Source of the DNA: an uncultured Maricaulis sp. | Lineage (GTDB): Bacteria; Pseudomonadota; Alphaproteobacteria; Caulobacterales; Maricaulaceae | Direction of reading: 5' to 3' | Assembly (NCBI RefSeq): GCF_947259345.1 | Contig: NZ_CAMYLS010000033.1 | Location: forward strand, 124,001-188,000 | DNA: 64,000 nt | In this document: positions 16,728-27,379 of the stretch, piece after piece | Numbering within the stretch: position 1 is the first letter of the stretch | Layout: each line of letters begins with the position of its first letter | Notes under the pieces: generated by a model | The model's database searches: none | Told to the model about the DNA's origin: nothing | Seen by the model: the letters and a program-made list of their open reading frames with translations, nothing else | Translations under genes and position numbers: made by a program

Positions 16728-17834
16728 TCAGTTGGGATGAACAATCCGGCCACCGCAGACCGGTTCCGCAACCCCTGTTGTCGAAGGTAACGAGGTCGGC
16801 AGCCCCGCAGCGACCCGCGCGGCAAGCCAGGCAAAGGCTTCGGCTTCCAGCAAGTCGCCGCGCCAGCCCGCAGCCTCGACCGGTTCTGCCGCAATGCCCG
16901 CGGCCTCACCTATTGCCGCCATCAGGACCGGATTATGTCGCCCGCCGCCGCCGACAAGCAGTCGCACCGGACGGCCCAGCGCCGTAATGGCGTCTGCCAC
17001 TGTTCGGGCGGTGAACGCAGTCAGGGTCGCGGCGCCGTCCTCCACAGACAGATCGAAAACCGGGTCCAGCGTGAAGTCCCAGCGGTCGAGAGATTTCGGG
17101 GGGGACAGCTTGAAGAAGGGGTGAGCCAACAGGACCTCCAGCGCGCCGGGGTCAACCTCCCCGCGCGCCGCCAGCTGGCCACCCCGATCATAGGGCTGGC
17201 CGACCCTGTGCTGGCACCAGGCATCAATCAATCCATTGGCCGGTCCGGTGTCAAAGGCCACCGGGTCGGCATCCGGTGCCAGCCAGGTCACATTCGCCAC
17301 GCCGCCCAGGTTGAGAATAGCCAGCGGACAATCAAGCCCGGACTGGTGCGCCAACGCGTCATGATACAGCGTCGCCAATGGCGCGCCCTGCCCGCCCATG
17401 TCCACATCCGCTGACCGGAAATCAAATGCAACCGCAATCCCGGTGGCCCGGGCGAGCGCCGCGCCATCGCCGATCTGAAGTGTCTGCCCGTTACGCCCTT
17501 TTTGCGGGGCCCGATGCAGAACCGTCTGACCGTGAAAGCCGATCAGATCGATGTCCGACGCGGCCAGACCGGCGGCATCCAGAACGCGCTGGACAGCGAG
17601 GCTGTGGCGCAGGGTCAGGACCCGCTCCGCCGCTTCAAAGTCCGGCAGGGCACCGTCAAATCCCCAGGCCAAGGCACGATCAACAGCATCCTGCAGTATG
17701 GCTCGGTCACTGTCGGAATACGGCTGGGTTTCGCCCGGACCGAAACGGTGGATGCCTTCGCCATCGGTTTCGATCAGGGCAGCATCAATACCGTCCAGCG
17801 ATGTCCCGCTCATCAGACCGATGATCCGTTTCAT
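16728..17834 (-). CDS. anmK: Anhydro-N-acetylmuramic acid kinase
   Basis: This 368-residue kinase converts anhydroMurNAc, released by lytic transglycosylases, to MurNAc-6-phosphate for cell-wall recycling. The N-terminal ATP site reads [17 protein letters not shown]. The substrate/catalytic region is [12 protein letters not shown], followed by [16 protein letters not shown] and a second nucleotide motif [10 protein letters not shown]. The length matches the family. It is divergent from tyrS with 63 bp between the start codons, an arrangement common in alphaproteobacteria. Confidence 0.96.
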   Translation of the reverse strand: MKRIIGLMSGTSLDGIDAALIETDGEGIHRFGPGETQPYSDSDRAILQDAVDRALAWGFDGALPDFEAAERVLTLRHSLAVQRVLDAAGLAASDIDLIGFHGQTVLHRAPQKGRNGQTLQIGDGAALARATGIAVAFDFRSADVDMGGQGAPLATLYHDALAHQSGLDCPLAILNLGGVANVTWLAPDADPVAFDTGPANGLIDAWCQHRVGQPYDRGGQLAARGEVDPGALEVLLAHPFFKLSPPKSLDRWDFTLDPVFDLSVEDGAATLTAFTARTVADAITALGRPVRLLVGGGGRHNPVLMAAIGEAAGIAAEPVEAAGWRGDLLEAEAFAWLAARVAAGLPTSLPSTTGVAEPVCGGRIVHPN

Positions 17835-17897
17835 GCAAGCCCCCTCTTTTCCCCGCTCGCCACTCGACCTAGAAGCGTCTTATCAGGAGAGAGCTTC

Positions 17898-19145
17898 ATG
17901 AGTGATTACAAGTCCGATCTCGTGCGCACGCTTGTCGAGCGCGGCTACTACAATGACGCGACCAATCTGGAGGGTCTCGACAAGGCCGCCCTGGACGGCG
18001 TCGTGACAGCCTATATCGGATTTGATGCGACAGCTTCCAGCCTGCATGTCGGATCACTGGTCCAGATCATGATGCTGCGCCGTATCCAGCAGGCGGGCCA
18101 CAAGCCGATCATCCTGATGGGCGGCGGTACGACCAAGATTGGTGACCCCTCCGGCAAGGACAAGACGCGCTCCATGCTGGACGACGCGGCGATCGCGGCC
18201 AATATCGAGGGCATCCTCAAACCTTTCCGTCCGCTGATGCAGATCGGTGACGGTCCAACCGACGCCCTGGTCGTCAACAATGACGAATGGCTGTCGGAAT
18301 TTGGTTACCTGGAATTCCTGCGCAAATTCGGGCCGCACTTCACCATCAATCGCATGATGACTTTCGACTCGGTCAAGCTGCGGCTCGAGCGCGAGCAGCC
18401 GCTCACCTTCCTCGAGTTCAACTACATGCTGCTACAGGCCGTCGATTTCCTCGAATTGAACCGGCGTTATGATTGCACGCTTCAGCTTGGCGGCGGCGAT
18501 CAATGGGGCAATATCGTCAATGGCGTAGAGCTTTGCCGCCGCGTCGACCAGAAAGAGGTCTTCGGCTTCACCACGCCGCTGATCACCACGGCATCCGGCG
18601 CCAAGATGGGCAAGACCGCCGATGGGGCTGTCTGGCTCAATGATGACCTGAAGAGCCCCTACGAGTACTGGCAATTCTGGCGCAATACCGAAGACGCCGA
18701 TGTCGGGCGCTTCCTGCGCCTTTTCACCGATGTCGGGCTGGACGAGATCGCGCGTCTGGAAGCGCTTGAGGGCGCGGAGATCAATGATGCGAAGGTGCGC
18801 CTGGCCAATGAGGCCACCACATTGCTGCATGGTGCCGAGGCGGCGCGTGCCGCCGAGCAGACGGCGCAACAGACCTTTGCTCAAGGTGGTACCGGCGCCG
18901 CCCTGCCGACCATCAGCTTTGAGGGTTTGGAGAGCGGCGAGGTCACCCTGGTGAGCCTCTTCGTGGCAGCCGAGCTTGCCGGATCGAATGGCGAGATGCG
19001 GCGGCATATCAAAGCCGGCGCTGCCAAGGTCAATGACAAGCCGCTCGCCGATCCCTTCGCCAAGGCCGGCACGCAAGACCTGGTCGAGGGTGCCATCAAG
19101 CTGTCGATCGGCAAGAAACGGCACGCCCTCGCCAAGCCGACCTAA
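17898..19145 (+). CDS. tyrS: Tyrosyl-tRNA synthetase
   Basis: This 415-residue class I synthetase charges tRNA-Tyr. The HIGH-equivalent motif is LHVGSL (His50), and the KMSKS-equivalent is AKMGKTADG near residue 235, with Gly replacing the first Ser. The tyrosine pocket GGGDQWGNI is visible. A C-terminal S4-like RNA-binding domain (about 345-410) ends the protein. ATG 17898 follows AGGAGA by 7 nt; the much longer upstream frame is antisense to anmK and was discarded. Its stop overlaps the convergent AsmA-like gene by 4 nt. Confidence 0.97.
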   Translation: MSDYKSDLVRTLVERGYYNDATNLEGLDKAALDGVVTAYIGFDATASSLHVGSLVQIMMLRRIQQAGHKPIILMGGGTTKIGDPSGKDKTRSMLDDAAIAANIEGILKPFRPLMQIGDGPTDALVVNNDEWLSEFGYLEFLRKFGPHFTINRMMTFDSVKLRLEREQPLTFLEFNYMLLQAVDFLELNRRYDCTLQLGGGDQWGNIVNGVELCRRVDQKEVFGFTTPLITTASGAKMGKTADGAVWLNDDLKSPYEYWQFWRNTEDADVGRFLRLFTDVGLDEIARLEALEGAEINDAKVRLANEATTLLHGAEAARAAEQTAQQTFAQGGTGAALPTISFEGLESGEVTLVSLFVAAELAGSNGEMRRHIKAGAAKVNDKPLADPFAKAGTQDLVEGAIKLSIGKKRHALAKPT

Positions 19146-22100
19146 TTGCCGTCGTCAGGCTCCGGATCTTCCGCAGGCTCGAGCGAGGTCTGTGGCGCAT
19201 CAGGAGTCGATTCTGCCGGCCCCGGCGCGGGGAGCGCAGGCGCATTCTCACGCTCACGCGCCGCGCGTTCGGCGGCCGTGCCTTCAAACATCCGGCGCAA
19301 CACGCCAGGTGCCAGGGCAGAGAGCGGATTGGCAAAGACGGTCAGGCTGTCGAACGGGCCCTCGACCGAATAGGTGATTCCGATCACCCCTTCCCCCGGG
19401 CGAGAAACCAGCACCTCTCCGATCAAGGGAACGCCGGCGAACAATGAATTGATGACATAGGACGGCGCGAGATTGCCGTCGATGGCAGCCCGACTTCCGG
19501 CAAAATCAATTGTTCCCGAAGCGGTCACACCCAGGGCATTGCCCCGCGCCCGGGCATCGCCAATCGTCAACAGGCCGGCTTCCCAGGCGATATCCGCATC
19601 AACCGCATCGAAGCTGATGCCTTCCCCATTCAAAAGCGCCCCCAGCCCCTGAAAGGAGCCCGCGGCCAGGATGCGCGCGAGGACCGGGACCTGAACAAGC
19701 GTCAGGTCACGAATTTCAACCCGAGCGGTCAGCGGGCCCTCTGTCCCTAATGGCGGCGCGCTGCCGAGCACCGAAACCAGCCCGCCATGGGCGTAACCCT
19801 CGATACCGATCAGAGCCGACAGGCGTTCCAGTGACTGGGCCTCGATGCGAAAATCCCGGGGACCGCCCGGCTCGGACGCACCGAAGGAAGCCTGAAAGGG
19901 TCCATCCACGGCATTGCCCGAGACAGAGACAGCCCGAATGCCTGCTTCTTCGCTGCGCCAGATCAGATTGAATTGATCGAGCACGCTCGACTCCGACAGG
20001 ATGAGACGCCCGACATCGACCTGAAGCGACAGCGGCAGGGTGATCCCGCCTTCCCCACCCATCGAGGTGAGATGCGGCACGATCGAGCTGATATCCGCAT
20101 ACTGGCCCGTAAGCCGCATGCGCAGCGGCTCCCCGACAACATCAGCTGGCGTTATTCGACCCGCGACCTCCATCAGATTGTCGACATAGATTCGATCTGC
20201 CTCGATTTGGCGCAGCGCCCCGTTCGCGCCAATCCGTGCCGAGGCTTCAAGCGCTGCGCCGTCAGCCTCGAGTCGAATCGAGTCCAGATCGAAGCCACCG
20301 TCTTCCGTTTGGGTCAGGCTCAGCGTCGCGCGCCCGGGCGCCCCGGCTTGCTTCGACCAGACGCCGCCCGGCGCTTCGATCAGCGCATCGACGAGGTCTG
20401 CCTCGATATCAACCGATCGGAATTCAAGGCCATCGGAGACGGCTTCAGCAGCGATCCGGATGGCGCCGTCCAGATAGCGACGCGCCGGCATGTTGAACTG
20501 ATCCAGCGTGCGCGCATTGATCGTGGTTTCCAGCCCGATCCGGGTCGATGGTTCACCATCGGGCAGGCCGAACCGCTCGCGCCAAACCACCTGAACAGGG
20601 GCATCAAAGAGGCGCGCCGTGCCGCTTGCCTCCAGACCTTCCTGGCTCGCCGAAATCACCACATCGCCCTCGCTGAGGGCGTAATCAGTACCGGGAATGT
20701 CCAGCGACGCATTGTTGAAGCGCCCCTCGATGAAGAAGGGGATGTCCTCTGGATCAACCTCGGTAAGCATGGCGCGGCGGATTTCGAAACGCATCTCGCC
20801 CTCGCCCCCGACCAATGTCGGATCGAGCCCGTAGTCGGAGACCAGATAGAGTGGATCCTCATCAATCAAGGCGAGAATGTCGGCGGCCTCACCGCGCGCA
20901 ACTCCGCCATAGCGCGCCATGGCGCCCTTGGGATTGAGGCGCGGCATATCGACGAAACCTTCGCTCAGCACGATGTCCCCGATCACACCACTGTCCAGGG
21001 TCACTTCGAAGGCATTGCCGTGCAGGACAGCCGAGCCCCGGCCCTGCGTGATCGGGGTCATGGTCGAGATGTAGCGCACATGGGCATCTTCAAAGTCGAA
21101 GCTCAGACGCATGCGGTCATTGTCCAGCCGACCGGCCTCGATCGCTGCGGCGGGAAGGTCAAGATCAAAGCGGGCATTGTAGAAACGCCCCCCGAGAATG
21201 CCTTCACTGACCCATTCGCGAGCGCCATCGGCGAGTTCAACCGGCCAGTAGGCAAGCACGGTTTGCGGCTGAATATCTCCGGCGATCGGGCCGGCCAGCT
21301 GCAGATTGGGCAACCAGCGCCCGTCCAGGCCCTGTTCGAGCTGCAGCCCGCCGCTCAGTTCGGCCTGGATCGTGTCGATCACGACATCAAGCCTGTCGAG
21401 CGTCAGGGCGAATTCATCGAGACGCACTTCACCGGACGCGGCCAGCAATTCCCACTCCGGGGCCCGCTCGAAAACTGGCCCCATATCGATGAACCCCTGA
21501 CCGATTGCCAATTCGAACCGGGCGCGGGTCGGCAGGGCACCATCATATCCGCCGATCTCTGTCAGACGCCCCTCGACGGAGGCTGCGAAAAGATCAGACC
21601 GAACGCGGCCGCTATGCAGCGTCATCACAGCATCAACCGGGTCGAAGCTCGCATATAGATTGGCCCCGGCGAACGCATGCGTCTGGCCATCAACAAGGAT
21701 CTGGCCAGCACCAATATCCAGCTGCATGGACGCAGTCCGTATTCCGCTGTCGCGCGTCGCATCGACGACCAGATTGAGATTGATTGGCGCATCCAGCGCG
21801 CGCAGGGCTGAGACCGGTCCGGAGTCAGGCAGGATTCCCGCCGGAGACAGGCCTTCAAACCGCGCCTCCAAAAGGAGACTCTCGAGATTATTGCCGGCCC
21901 GAAGGCGCAAGGAAACCGGCGCGAATCCGGACGGCGTCGCCAGCCTCCCGTCGATCTCTGCCAGAATGCGCGCATCATCGCGTTCAAAAATGACACCCGC
22001 AGAATCAACAAACCAGGCGAGGCCGATCACGTCATCGACCACACGAACCGCAGCGTTGGATACATTGACGCGCCGTAAGCGTCCGAGCTGCGCGGGCGCA

Positions 22101-22615
22101 TCAGGACCCGACAGGATCTCAAAAAGTGAGGCGCTGTCATCACCGCCACGCTCTGGCAGGCGGGCGCTCGCCGCGACACGTTCGACCCCACCAAGCCCCG
22201 CGCCTACCGCGCCGTCAGCCCGGCGCACGATGGACACGGATCCCCCATCAATGGTGAGCTCGACCGGTTCGATTCGACCGAAGATGAGCGCGTCTGCAGC
22301 CAGTCCGGCCTCGATTCGCGGCGCCCGGGTGACGACTTCGCCGGAGGCTTCGGCCACCGTCACATCCGTCGCCACCATGACGATTGCCCGGGTGGAAGGC
22401 TCGAAACGGGCTTGCAGCGTCCCCAGGGCGACGACCTCACCTTCGAAGGCCGAGGCCAGCATGGCCTGGGCATCCTCGCGCAGAAAGTCGAGCTCGACCG
22501 GCCCGGACGATAGCCGCCAGAGGACGAACCCGATCGCGAAAATGATCAGCGCCAGCAGCGCCGCGACAGCCTCGAGCAGATAGATCAATGTCCATTTGAC
22601 GGATTTGCGCAGCAT
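19142..22615 (-). CDS. Large AsmA-like (DUF3971/AsmA_2) inner-membrane-anchored protein
   Basis: This 1157-residue protein has a single N-terminal membrane span (about 10-33) and a very long beta-strand-rich periplasmic part typical of the YhdP/TamB/AsmA group. That group forms periplasm-spanning beta-taco grooves thought to move lipids between membranes. The C-terminal ~200 residues are the AsmA_2 region ([18 protein letters not shown], then [23 protein letters not shown]). A Pro/Ala/Glu-rich tail ends it. It is convergent with tyrS (4-nt overlap) and divergent from bcp (103 bp). The lipid-transport role is known for the family, not shown here. Confidence 0.88.
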   Translation of the reverse strand: MLRKSVKWTLIYLLEAVAALLALIIFAIGFVLWRLSSGPVELDFLREDAQAMLASAFEGEVVALGTLQARFEPSTRAIVMVATDVTVAEASGEVVTRAPRIEAGLAADALIFGRIEPVELTIDGGSVSIVRRADGAVGAGLGGVERVAASARLPERGGDDSASLFEILSGPDAPAQLGRLRRVNVSNAAVRVVDDVIGLAWFVDSAGVIFERDDARILAEIDGRLATPSGFAPVSLRLRAGNNLESLLLEARFEGLSPAGILPDSGPVSALRALDAPINLNLVVDATRDSGIRTASMQLDIGAGQILVDGQTHAFAGANLYASFDPVDAVMTLHSGRVRSDLFAASVEGRLTEIGGYDGALPTRARFELAIGQGFIDMGPVFERAPEWELLAASGEVRLDEFALTLDRLDVVIDTIQAELSGGLQLEQGLDGRWLPNLQLAGPIAGDIQPQTVLAYWPVELADGAREWVSEGILGGRFYNARFDLDLPAAAIEAGRLDNDRMRLSFDFEDAHVRYISTMTPITQGRGSAVLHGNAFEVTLDSGVIGDIVLSEGFVDMPRLNPKGAMARYGGVARGEAADILALIDEDPLYLVSDYGLDPTLVGGEGEMRFEIRRAMLTEVDPEDIPFFIEGRFNNASLDIPGTDYALSEGDVVISASQEGLEASGTARLFDAPVQVVWRERFGLPDGEPSTRIGLETTINARTLDQFNMPARRYLDGAIRIAAEAVSDGLEFRSVDIEADLVDALIEAPGGVWSKQAGAPGRATLSLTQTEDGGFDLDSIRLEADGAALEASARIGANGALRQIEADRIYVDNLMEVAGRITPADVVGEPLRMRLTGQYADISSIVPHLTSMGGEGGITLPLSLQVDVGRLILSESSVLDQFNLIWRSEEAGIRAVSVSGNAVDGPFQASFGASEPGGPRDFRIEAQSLERLSALIGIEGYAHGGLVSVLGSAPPLGTEGPLTARVEIRDLTLVQVPVLARILAAGSFQGLGALLNGEGISFDAVDADIAWEAGLLTIGDARARGNALGVTASGTIDFAGSRAAIDGNLAPSYVINSLFAGVPLIGEVLVSRPGEGVIGITYSVEGPFDSLTVFANPLSALAPGVLRRMFEGTAAERAARERENAPALPAPGPAESTPDAPQTSLEPAEDPEPDDGN

Positions 22616-22718
22616 TCAGACCGGCCTTCCCGCAGTCCGCGCACTGGACGTGGCGGCCTGGAAACGCACATTACACGGCGAGACCGGCCTTGCAGGCGAA
22701 ACCAGACAGGGAAATGAC

Positions 22719-23189
22719 ATGAGTGAACTCAAAACCGGCGACCTTGCTCCGACTTTCACACTGCCCGCCGATGGCGGCGAGACTATCGATCTTGCCGAGC
22801 TGCGCGGCCAGATCGTTGTGCTTTACATGTACCCCAAGGACAACACACCGGGTTGCACCACCGAGGCTCTCGATTTCACCGCTGCGGCCGACGCGTTCAC
22901 CGCTGCCGGGGCCGTCGTTATCGGCCTGTCCAAGGATAGCGTCAAAAAGCATGACAATTTCAAGGCCAAACATGGGTTGCAGGTGCGTCTCGCCTCCGAT
23001 GAGGATGGCGAGGTCGTGGAGGCTTACGGCTCCTGGGTGCAAAAGAAGCTCTATGGCCGCGAATACATGGGCATTGACCGCTCGACCTTCCTGATCGACC
23101 GCGAGGGCCGCCTCGCCCGCATCTGGCACAAGGTGAAAGTGAAGGGCCATGTCGATGAAGTCCTCGAGGCTGTGCGCGCCCTTGGCTGA
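22719..23189 (+). CDS. bcp: Thioredoxin-dependent peroxiredoxin, Bcp/PrxQ type
   Basis: This 156-residue peroxidase reduces hydroperoxides. The peroxidatic Cys46 lies in the TPGCTTEALDF motif. The helix position five residues later, where E. coli Bcp has its resolving Cys, holds no Cys here (LDF follows), so this copy likely works by a 1-Cys route or with an external thiol. ATG 22719 has an AGGGAA ribosome-binding site. The DUF455 gene starts inside its 3' end. Confidence 0.95.
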   Translation: MSELKTGDLAPTFTLPADGGETIDLAELRGQIVVLYMYPKDNTPGCTTEALDFTAAADAFTAAGAVVIGLSKDSVKKHDNFKAKHGLQVRLASDEDGEVVEAYGSWVQKKLYGREYMGIDRSTFLIDREGRLARIWHKVKVKGHVDEVLEAVRALG

Positions 23190-23997
23190 CACTCACGACA
23201 TCACGGCCCTGGCCCGCAGCGTTCTGGCACGCGGCGACCCCGCAGCTAAAACCGGGCGGGCGCACGAGGTCGCACAGCTCTGGCGCGCCGGTCGGTGCAT
23301 TGTCCCCGATAGCGCGCCTCGGCCGGACGATCAGCCTGCCCGACCGGCTCACCCGGTTCTGATTGCGCCGGGTGATGTCCCGCGGCGACGCCTGAATACG
23401 GTGCCCGGCCGGATCGCCCTCTTGCATGCCGTTGCCCATATCGAGTTCAACGCCATCGACCTGGCCTTCGACATGGTCGCCCGCTTCGCCTGCGATGAAG
23501 CACTCGCTCCGGAGGCCCGGCATGCCTTCGTCGATGACTGGATAGGAGTCGGCGACGACGAGGCCCGCCATTTCCGCCTGATCACCGACCGGCTGGCGGA
23601 TATGGATGCGCAATACGGCGACCTGCCAGCCCATAACGGGCTCTGGGACGCCGCCATGGCAACACGCGACTCGCTGCCGGCCCGGCTCGCCGTCGCGCCC
23701 CTCGTGCTCGAAGCGCGCGGGCTGGATGTGACACCCGGCATGATTGACCGGTTGGTCTCTGCCGGGGACACGGTCAGTGCCGACTGTTTACGCGTCATCT
23801 ATGCGGAAGAAGTGGGACATGTAGCGGCTGGTGCCCGCTGGTTTCGACATGTCGCCGCGCGGGCCCAACGCGATCCTGTTGACTGGTTCAAAACCCTTGT
23901 ACGCCAGCATTTCAGTGGCGGCTTGAAACCGCCTTTCAACGCCGAGGCGCGCCTGAAGGCGGACTTGCCACCTGAATTTTACCAAGACCTAACCTGA
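23149..23997 (+). CDS. DUF455 ferritin-like protein
   Basis: This protein (up to 282 residues) has the four-helix ferritin-like fold of DUF455. Possible di-iron ligands are visible in HAVAHIEFNAID, GDDEARHFRLI and YAEEVGHVAAG, the paired ExxH pattern of the fold. Function is unproven; relatives resemble MiaE-type di-iron proteins. The start is uncertain: ATG 23149 overlaps bcp by 41 nt, ATG 23155 by 35 nt, and a TTG at 23182 would overlap by only 8 nt. The tight overlap with bcp suggests coupling and an oxidative or metal context. Confidence 0.85.
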   Translation: MSMKSSRLCAPLADTHDITALARSVLARGDPAAKTGRAHEVAQLWRAGRCIVPDSAPRPDDQPARPAHPVLIAPGDVPRRRLNTVPGRIALLHAVAHIEFNAIDLAFDMVARFACDEALAPEARHAFVDDWIGVGDDEARHFRLITDRLADMDAQYGDLPAHNGLWDAAMATRDSLPARLAVAPLVLEARGLDVTPGMIDRLVSAGDTVSADCLRVIYAEEVGHVAAGARWFRHVAARAQRDPVDWFKTLVRQHFSGGLKPPFNAEARLKADLPPEFYQDLT

Positions 23998-24098
23998 TCC
24001 GGCGCATCTCTTGCATCGGACTTGTTGATATTGGGCCCGGTTTTGTGTCACATGCTCGCCTTGGGGCCCGGGGTAATCGGAACAGAGCGGCGTACTGC

Positions 24099-25340
24099 AT
24101 GTTCACTAGAGTGAAAGAAGCTGTTTGGGGAACGGCTCAACGTTGGTTTCCGGACCGACAAATCTACCATCGCTCAGATGGGCAGGTGCGTTACTTTGCC
24201 ATCTCCACAACCGTTCAGATTTCCGCGCTCCTGGGCGCGACGTTTCTGGCTGGCTGGCTGTGCTTCTCCACTGTATCTGTGGCCTTCCACGGTCAGGCCA
24301 TGGCCGCCAAGGAAAGTGAGATCGAGCGCGAACGACTTGAATCACACCGCCTTGTCGCCGAGGCCCGCGCCACCGAAGCGACTGCGATTTCGTTGATGGA
24401 ATCGCGAATGGAAGAATTCGACCGCACCGCTTACGAATTCCAGATGCGCCACGAGACCCTGCGCCAACTCGTCGAATTTGCCGAGCAACTCACCGGTCAG
24501 GAAATGGAGCCCTCTCCTGCGCTCGCCGATGGTCGCGTGCTGATGGCCGCAACGCCCGCCGATCCGACCCCACGTGAGGCTCGCGACCCGCTGGTTTCCG
24601 TCGCTGCCACGGCATCCGGCGAACCGGAAGACCAGATCACCTACTTGATGGGTGAACAGGATAGCGTCCTGGCCCACGCGGAAGATGCAACGGAGGCGCG
24701 CCTGCAAAACTTGCGCGCAGTCTTGCGTCTGACCGGTCTGAATCTGGAAGATGTGATCGCTGACAACCGTGACACCAACGAAACCGGCGGCCCGTTTATT
24801 CCGATCAGCGAGTCTGGCGCCTTTGCCTCCTCTTCGGTCAATATCGACCAGGCTTTCTCCAGCCGGATTGCCCGCATTGCCTCGCGCCTGCTGGAAGTCG
24901 AGGAACTTGAGGATTTCGTCGAGGCCGGCCCGCTCGGCGAGCCTGTCGGTGACACATACCGCCAGACCAGCGATTTTGGCCTGCGCATCGATCCGTTCAA
25001 CGGTCGGCCCACACCGCACCGCGGAATGGACTTTGGCGCCTATCGTCGCGCGCCGATCGAGGCGACCGGACCGGGCCGGGTCATTTACGCCGGCTGGCGG
25101 GGCGGCTATGGTCGCACGGTGGAGATCGACCATGGCTACGGCTTTGTGACCCGGTATGGCCATCTTCATGAAATCGACGTGCGACGTGGCGATACAGTCG
25201 AGCGCGGTCAGCGTATCGGGGGGATGGGGTCCACGGGGCGCAGTACCGCTACGCATCTGCACTATGAAATCTGGTATAATGGATCGGCGATCGATCCTGA
25301 GCGTTTATTGAGAGCTGGCCAATATGTTCAACAAGGGTAA
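24099..25340 (+). CDS. M23-family peptidoglycan endopeptidase (LmdC-like), bactofilin-associated
   Basis: This 413-residue protein has a basic cytoplasmic N-terminus, one membrane span (about residues 38-60) and a periplasmic coiled-coil region (AKESEIERERLESHRLV onward). It ends with a LytM/M23 domain: metal ligands in HRGMDFGA (~His307) and the HLHYEIW motif near the end, with HGYGFVTRYGHL between. This matches the Caulobacter LmdC layout, where the cytosolic N-terminus recruits bactofilin. ATG 24099 is chosen over an upstream frame start because it gives the family-like N-terminus. The last 17 nt overlap the bactofilin gene. Confidence 0.93.
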   Translation: MFTRVKEAVWGTAQRWFPDRQIYHRSDGQVRYFAISTTVQISALLGATFLAGWLCFSTVSVAFHGQAMAAKESEIERERLESHRLVAEARATEATAISLMESRMEEFDRTAYEFQMRHETLRQLVEFAEQLTGQEMEPSPALADGRVLMAATPADPTPREARDPLVSVAATASGEPEDQITYLMGEQDSVLAHAEDATEARLQNLRAVLRLTGLNLEDVIADNRDTNETGGPFIPISESGAFASSSVNIDQAFSSRIARIASRLLEVEELEDFVEAGPLGEPVGDTYRQTSDFGLRIDPFNGRPTPHRGMDFGAYRRAPIEATGPGRVIYAGWRGGYGRTVEIDHGYGFVTRYGHLHEIDVRRGDTVERGQRIGGMGSTGRSTATHLHYEIWYNGSAIDPERLLRAGQYVQQG

Positions 25341-25881
25341 CAAAGACTCTTCGTCTCCCGAGACCGCTGCGTTTAGCGCACCACCGAAAAGGACCGCCAT
25401 GAAATCGAAAGCCCCCTCCATTCTTTCCGGTGATCTCGTTCTGACCGGCACGATCGTTTCGGACGGTGAAATCCAGCTGGATGGCACTGTTGATGGCGAT
25501 GTGCGTGCGGGCTCGCTGATTATCGGCGAAGACGCCACCGTGTCCGGCGAAGTCCAGGCAGAGACCGTGGTGATCCGTGGGCGCGTGACAGGCAGCGTCC
25601 GTGCCCGTCAGGTGCAGCTGGCGTCCACTGCCCGCATCGAGGGCGATATCGTCCATGCCGCCCTGTCGGTAGAAAGCGGCGCTTTCTTCGACGGTCATTG
25701 CCGTCACTCGTCGGATCCGCTCAAGGATGGTGGGTCATCCGGCAAGACGACCTCGTCGAAGGATAGCAGTGCCAAGTCCGAGCCTTCCTCCAAGGCCGAC
25801 AGCAAGCCCCCGGCCCCGGCCAAGGAGCAGGACCCGCTCGGTTCGCTCGAGCCGCCGGTCGCGAGCAAGTCCGGCTTCTAG
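25324..25881 (+). CDS. bacA: Bactofilin
   Basis: This 185-residue cytoskeletal protein contains the right-handed beta-helix built from six-residue rungs (about 35-135), with repeated G-x-I/V patterns such as LDGTVDGDVRAGSL and VTGSVRARQVQL. It has an N-terminal membrane-targeting-type segment (MFNKGNKD) and a Ser/Lys/Pro-rich disordered C-terminal tail. Bactofilins polymerise without nucleotide and position wall enzymes at stalks, cell-shape constrictions or budding sites. The gene overlaps the M23 peptidase by 17 nt in another frame, implying coupled synthesis. It is followed by a strong terminator. Confidence 0.95.
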   Translation: MFNKGNKDSSSPETAAFSAPPKRTAMKSKAPSILSGDLVLTGTIVSDGEIQLDGTVDGDVRAGSLIIGEDATVSGEVQAETVVIRGRVTGSVRARQVQLASTARIEGDIVHAALSVESGAFFDGHCRHSSDPLKDGGSSGKTTSSKDSSAKSEPSSKADSKPPAPAKEQDPLGSLEPPVASKSGF

Positions 25882-25904
25882 CCGACGGCGATATCAGTCA
25901 TGAG

Positions 25905-25935
25905 AACCGGCGCTCCAATGAGCGCCGGTTTTTTT
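25905..25935 (+). terminator. Intrinsic terminator after the bactofilin gene
   Basis: A 10-bp perfect stem (AACCGGCGCT / AGCGCCGGTT) with a 6-nt loop is followed by a T-run. It lies 24 bp after the bactofilin stop. Confidence 0.92.
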
Positions 25936-26035
25936 GTGCTCACTGCGGATGTCCCAGGCGGCTGATTTCCAACGACATTCCTAACGCTTGCGAGCGGACA
26001 ACGCCCTGGAGTTCTCACCTCAGCACCTCTTGATC

Positions 26036-26062
26036 AGACAAGTTTGTATTTCAAACTTGTCT
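26036..26062. promoter_or_regulatory. 27-bp perfect inverted repeat, likely operator of the acyltransferase module
   Basis: The arms AGACAAGTTTG and CAAACTTGTCT (11 bp, perfect) flank TATTT. The site lies 38 bp before the acyltransferase start codon and is far more AT-rich than its surroundings. A weak promoter (TTGTAT 26044-26049 and TACATG 26067-26072, 17-bp spacing) overlaps it. There is no T-run, so it is not a terminator. It has the geometry of a dimeric repressor operator. Confidence 0.7.
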
Positions 26063-26099
26063 GTGCTACATGATCGGCGACACCTAATTGGAGCCCTTC

Positions 26100-27317
26100 A
26101 TGACCATCGCCCCTTCCCCCCGAATTCACGCGCTCGATGCGGTGCGCGCCCTGGCCTTGTTTCTCGGCGTGGTGCTCCACGCCTCAATGTCCTTCATTCC
26201 CGGAATACCGATCTGGATCGCCCAGGACAGCCAGGCTGCGGCCGGTTTCAGCCTCGGTTTCTTCGTTCCGCACATCTTCCGGATGGTGCTGTTCTTCATG
26301 ATCGCCGGCTATTTTGCCCGTATGGCCCTCGGCCGACGCGGCATTCTGGGTCTCGCCCTCGACCGCGCCAAGCGCATCGCCCTGCCCCTGATCACCTTGT
26401 GGATGCCGCTCTTCGCGCTGATCGTGACAGTTGCGATCTGGGCCACAATGCGGGCCCATGGCGGCGAAATGCCGGACCAGGAGACGCCGCCCCTGACAGC
26501 CCAGAATTTCCCGCTGACCCATTTGTGGTTTCTCTACCTGCTGGTGATTTTCTACGCAATTGCCTTGCCTCTGACGGCGCTTGTGCGCCTGGTCGACCGT
26601 TCGGACCTGAGCGGCAAGATCATCGACACCATCACCGGGCTTCTGGCTCGCACCCCGCTCGGCACCCTCCTTCTGGCGGCCCCGCTGGCCGCCTGGTTTG
26701 TAACCACGCCAATGTGGATGAGCTGGTTCGGAATTCCGACGCCGGATACCGGCCTCATCCCCAATACCGGCGCGCTGATCGCATACGGAACCGCTTTCGC
26801 GGCCGGTTGGGCCGCCCATCGTCGCAGCGATCTTGTTCTGGCGGCCTGGAAAAGCGCCTGGCATATGAATCTCGCAATCGCGATTGCGCTCACGACATGG
26901 CTTGTGATGGAGCTCGGTGTGACGCCGAACTTCACACTCGTGGAGGCCGGTTTGGACCGCCTGCCGGTTGCCGCCGCCTACACACTGGCGATCTGGACCT
27001 GGACGTTCGGCCTGACTGGTGCCGCGCTCGTGGTCTTCTCGCGCGAGAACAAGGTCTGGCGTTATCTGGCGGACTCCTCCTACTGGGTCTACCTGATGCA
27101 CTTGCCGCTGGTGATGGCGTTGCAAGTCGCCCTGTCCGACGTCGCACTTACTGGCCTGGTCAAGTTGCCACTAATCCTTGCGATCACCTTCGCAATCCTG
27201 CTCGGCACCTACCATCTGATTGTCCGGCACAGCTGGATCGGGGGTTGGCTGAACGGCCGGCGAGCCGACAAGGCTCGCATCGAGCCTGCTGGCATACCCA
27301 CTGATGCCTCGACCTGA
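26100..27317 (+). CDS. Acyltransferase-3 family membrane protein (OpgC/MdoC-like)
   Basis: This 405-residue protein has about ten membrane spans. It starts with the acyltransferase-3 signature RIHALDAVRALALFLGVVLHASM, holding the conserved Arg/Asp and catalytic His. The family moves acyl groups across the membrane onto glycans; OpgC succinylates periplasmic glucans. ATG 26100 follows TTGGAG closely (the in-frame TTG at 26088 is part of that region). It is first in a three-gene unit with a membrane protein and a winged-helix regulator, behind a perfect 11-bp inverted repeat. Substrate unknown. Confidence 0.88.
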   Translation: MTIAPSPRIHALDAVRALALFLGVVLHASMSFIPGIPIWIAQDSQAAAGFSLGFFVPHIFRMVLFFMIAGYFARMALGRRGILGLALDRAKRIALPLITLWMPLFALIVTVAIWATMRAHGGEMPDQETPPLTAQNFPLTHLWFLYLLVIFYAIALPLTALVRLVDRSDLSGKIIDTITGLLARTPLGTLLLAAPLAAWFVTTPMWMSWFGIPTPDTGLIPNTGALIAYGTAFAAGWAAHRRSDLVLAAWKSAWHMNLAIAIALTTWLVMELGVTPNFTLVEAGLDRLPVAAAYTLAIWTWTFGLTGAALVVFSRENKVWRYLADSSYWVYLMHLPLVMALQVALSDVALTGLVKLPLILAITFAILLGTYHLIVRHSWIGGWLNGRRADKARIEPAGIPTDAST

Positions 27318-27379
27318 ATCAAGGCATAGTTCCGGCGCGCTCGTTGACCCGACGCGCCGGAAACCGTTCGAGGATCCCC

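Noticed and set aside
19973-21658. 561-residue plus-strand open frame antisense to the AsmA-like gene
   Set aside because: No recognisable domain; the minus-strand gene has a membrane anchor and a clear AsmA_2 end.
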